Shown here one piece after another: positions 63,008 through 64,000 of a DNA stretch of 64,000 nt. The position numbers were made by a program, and so were the translations under genes. This DNA comes from Parascedosporium putredinis (taxonomy: Eukaryota; Ascomycota; Sordariomycetes; Microascales; Microascaceae), in contig CASHTG010000004.1 in assembly GCA_949357655.1 (NCBI GenBank), positions 930,001-994,000 on the forward strand, in the 5' to 3' direction. The first letter of the stretch is position 1. Each line of letters opens with the position of its first letter. The notes below the pieces were generated by a model. The model was not told the DNA's origin. It was given only the letters and a program-made list of their open reading frames with translations, and did no database searches.

Positions 63008-64000
63008 TTTCTTTTCTTTCCTCGGCGGCGAGCACAAAGCGACGAGTAACTAATTCCACACTAGGCTTCCTGAAATGTAGTGAGGCCTGATTCTATCGTG
63101 GGTATCGATGGTGACGCTTTCCTAAATTTGTGAAGCTGATGATATATGGTATGTGAATGTTGACCGGCCAGACAAAAAAGCCATGACGGAGACCGCGTTA
63201 TTATACTCCAGGATAGTCCAACACAGCCACAGAACTATAATGAATATGTCCAAGACGATCCAGAGGCATCCCAGACGTTGCGAGCAAAAAAAACACGAAA
63301 TTCGCAGGTCCGTGACGAATCAACGATACGTCAGTGCCTTCAGGTTTCACTTGGCGGGAAGGATTTCACAATCGGCGGCGCCCACGGGCGCGCCCCGCGG
63401 AAGCCGAAAATCTTCACGCCAATGAAGTCGTTGGCTTAAATCTGTGCACTGCCCCTCATCTCTCCGAGTTGCACAAACATTGGACCAAGCAAGCTTATTT
63501 TGTCACCAGGATGGGTATGCTTTCCGCGACCTCTGGTGACATAGTCGAGATAAATAATTCGATCATATCTCCGTGGCTGAGAATTCTGACTTGTTCGAAA
63601 AGTAAATGGACATTTCATTTACAGAACGTTGAAGCCATTGAGCCAACAACATTGAAAGACACCACGGTGAGGCAGATGGACTCAATGGATCTACAATTGA
63701 TGTATGCTGAGCCCCCGCCAAGAGAGAGCCAGCCACCTACAAATCTACCCGAAATTTTGCAGTGCAGGTTTATAGTAGCTCCAAGGTTGAAGTAAGTCGT
63801 GCTCATGATGGCGTTCATGTCGATCGCGCATGTTAGGCATCCATATTCTAAAGGCCCACGCATTGCGACAAAGATATTCTCACCACAGTCTTCAGAGTTG
63901 GCGTTAGTCATTCCCTATTCGTGCTCAACTCAACCTATATTAGGCCTGACTAGTAAGATGATATCTCTTCTACATGTGGCCCATGGGGACTTTTTGGCAT
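63008..64000. other. Right-edge region with unrecognised open stretches
   Basis: The longest open stretch is 63334-63795 on the plus strand (153 residues, no start context, no recognised motif). A 98-residue stretch overlaps it on the minus strand at 63615-63911. Neither is supported as a gene. The first part contains the promoter of the minus-strand gene that starts at 63007. Confidence 0.35.

Overview
The window is nuclear DNA of a filamentous ascomycete (Pezizomycotina, probably Sordariomycetes). Genes carry short 50-190 nt GT-AG introns. They encode families typical of these fungi: a HET-domain protein, a NACHT-WD40 immune receptor, an AA9 copper monooxygenase with CBM1, a cAMP-receptor-like GPCR and a multimodular NRPS. 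One intron-containing tRNA-Tyr(GUA) is also present.

Left flank (1-5.1 kb): a SesB-like serine esterase cut by the window edge and ending in a Gly/Asn/Gln-rich, prion-like tail; a decayed HET-domain gene; and an intact SRPK-like kinase.

Core (6-39.4 kb): an ABCC-type full ABC transporter on the minus strand and a ~22 kb NRPS on the plus strand, diverging from a 5.4 kb gene-free region. The NRPS reads (half C)-A-T-C-A-T-C-A-T-E-C-A-T-E-C-A-T-C-T-C, then a carrier-like fold without its serine. It should make a five-residue peptide, D-configured at residues 3 and 4, released by a fungal cyclising C domain and perhaps exported by the transporter. Architecture and neighbour resemble, from memory, the conserved NPS4 / NRPS4 / Pes1 locus.

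Right flank (40.4-64 kb): a PNP-NACHT-WD40 receptor, an AT-richer stretch with the tRNA gene, then AA9-CBM1, GPCR, type-B carboxylesterase, a small secreted Cys/Thr-rich protein, and a conserved fungal protein of unknown function. Immunity-type genes therefore lie on both sides of the NRPS block.

A dominating technical feature: most long genes are cut by single-base frame breaks. Almost all shift the frame in the same direction (one base missing) and most lie in short homopolymers. I read these as base-calling or assembly losses rather than gene decay, so each broken gene is given as one locus with its breaks listed. The HET-domain gene is the exception, because it also has an in-frame stop. 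No database search was possible; family names rest on motifs seen in the translations.
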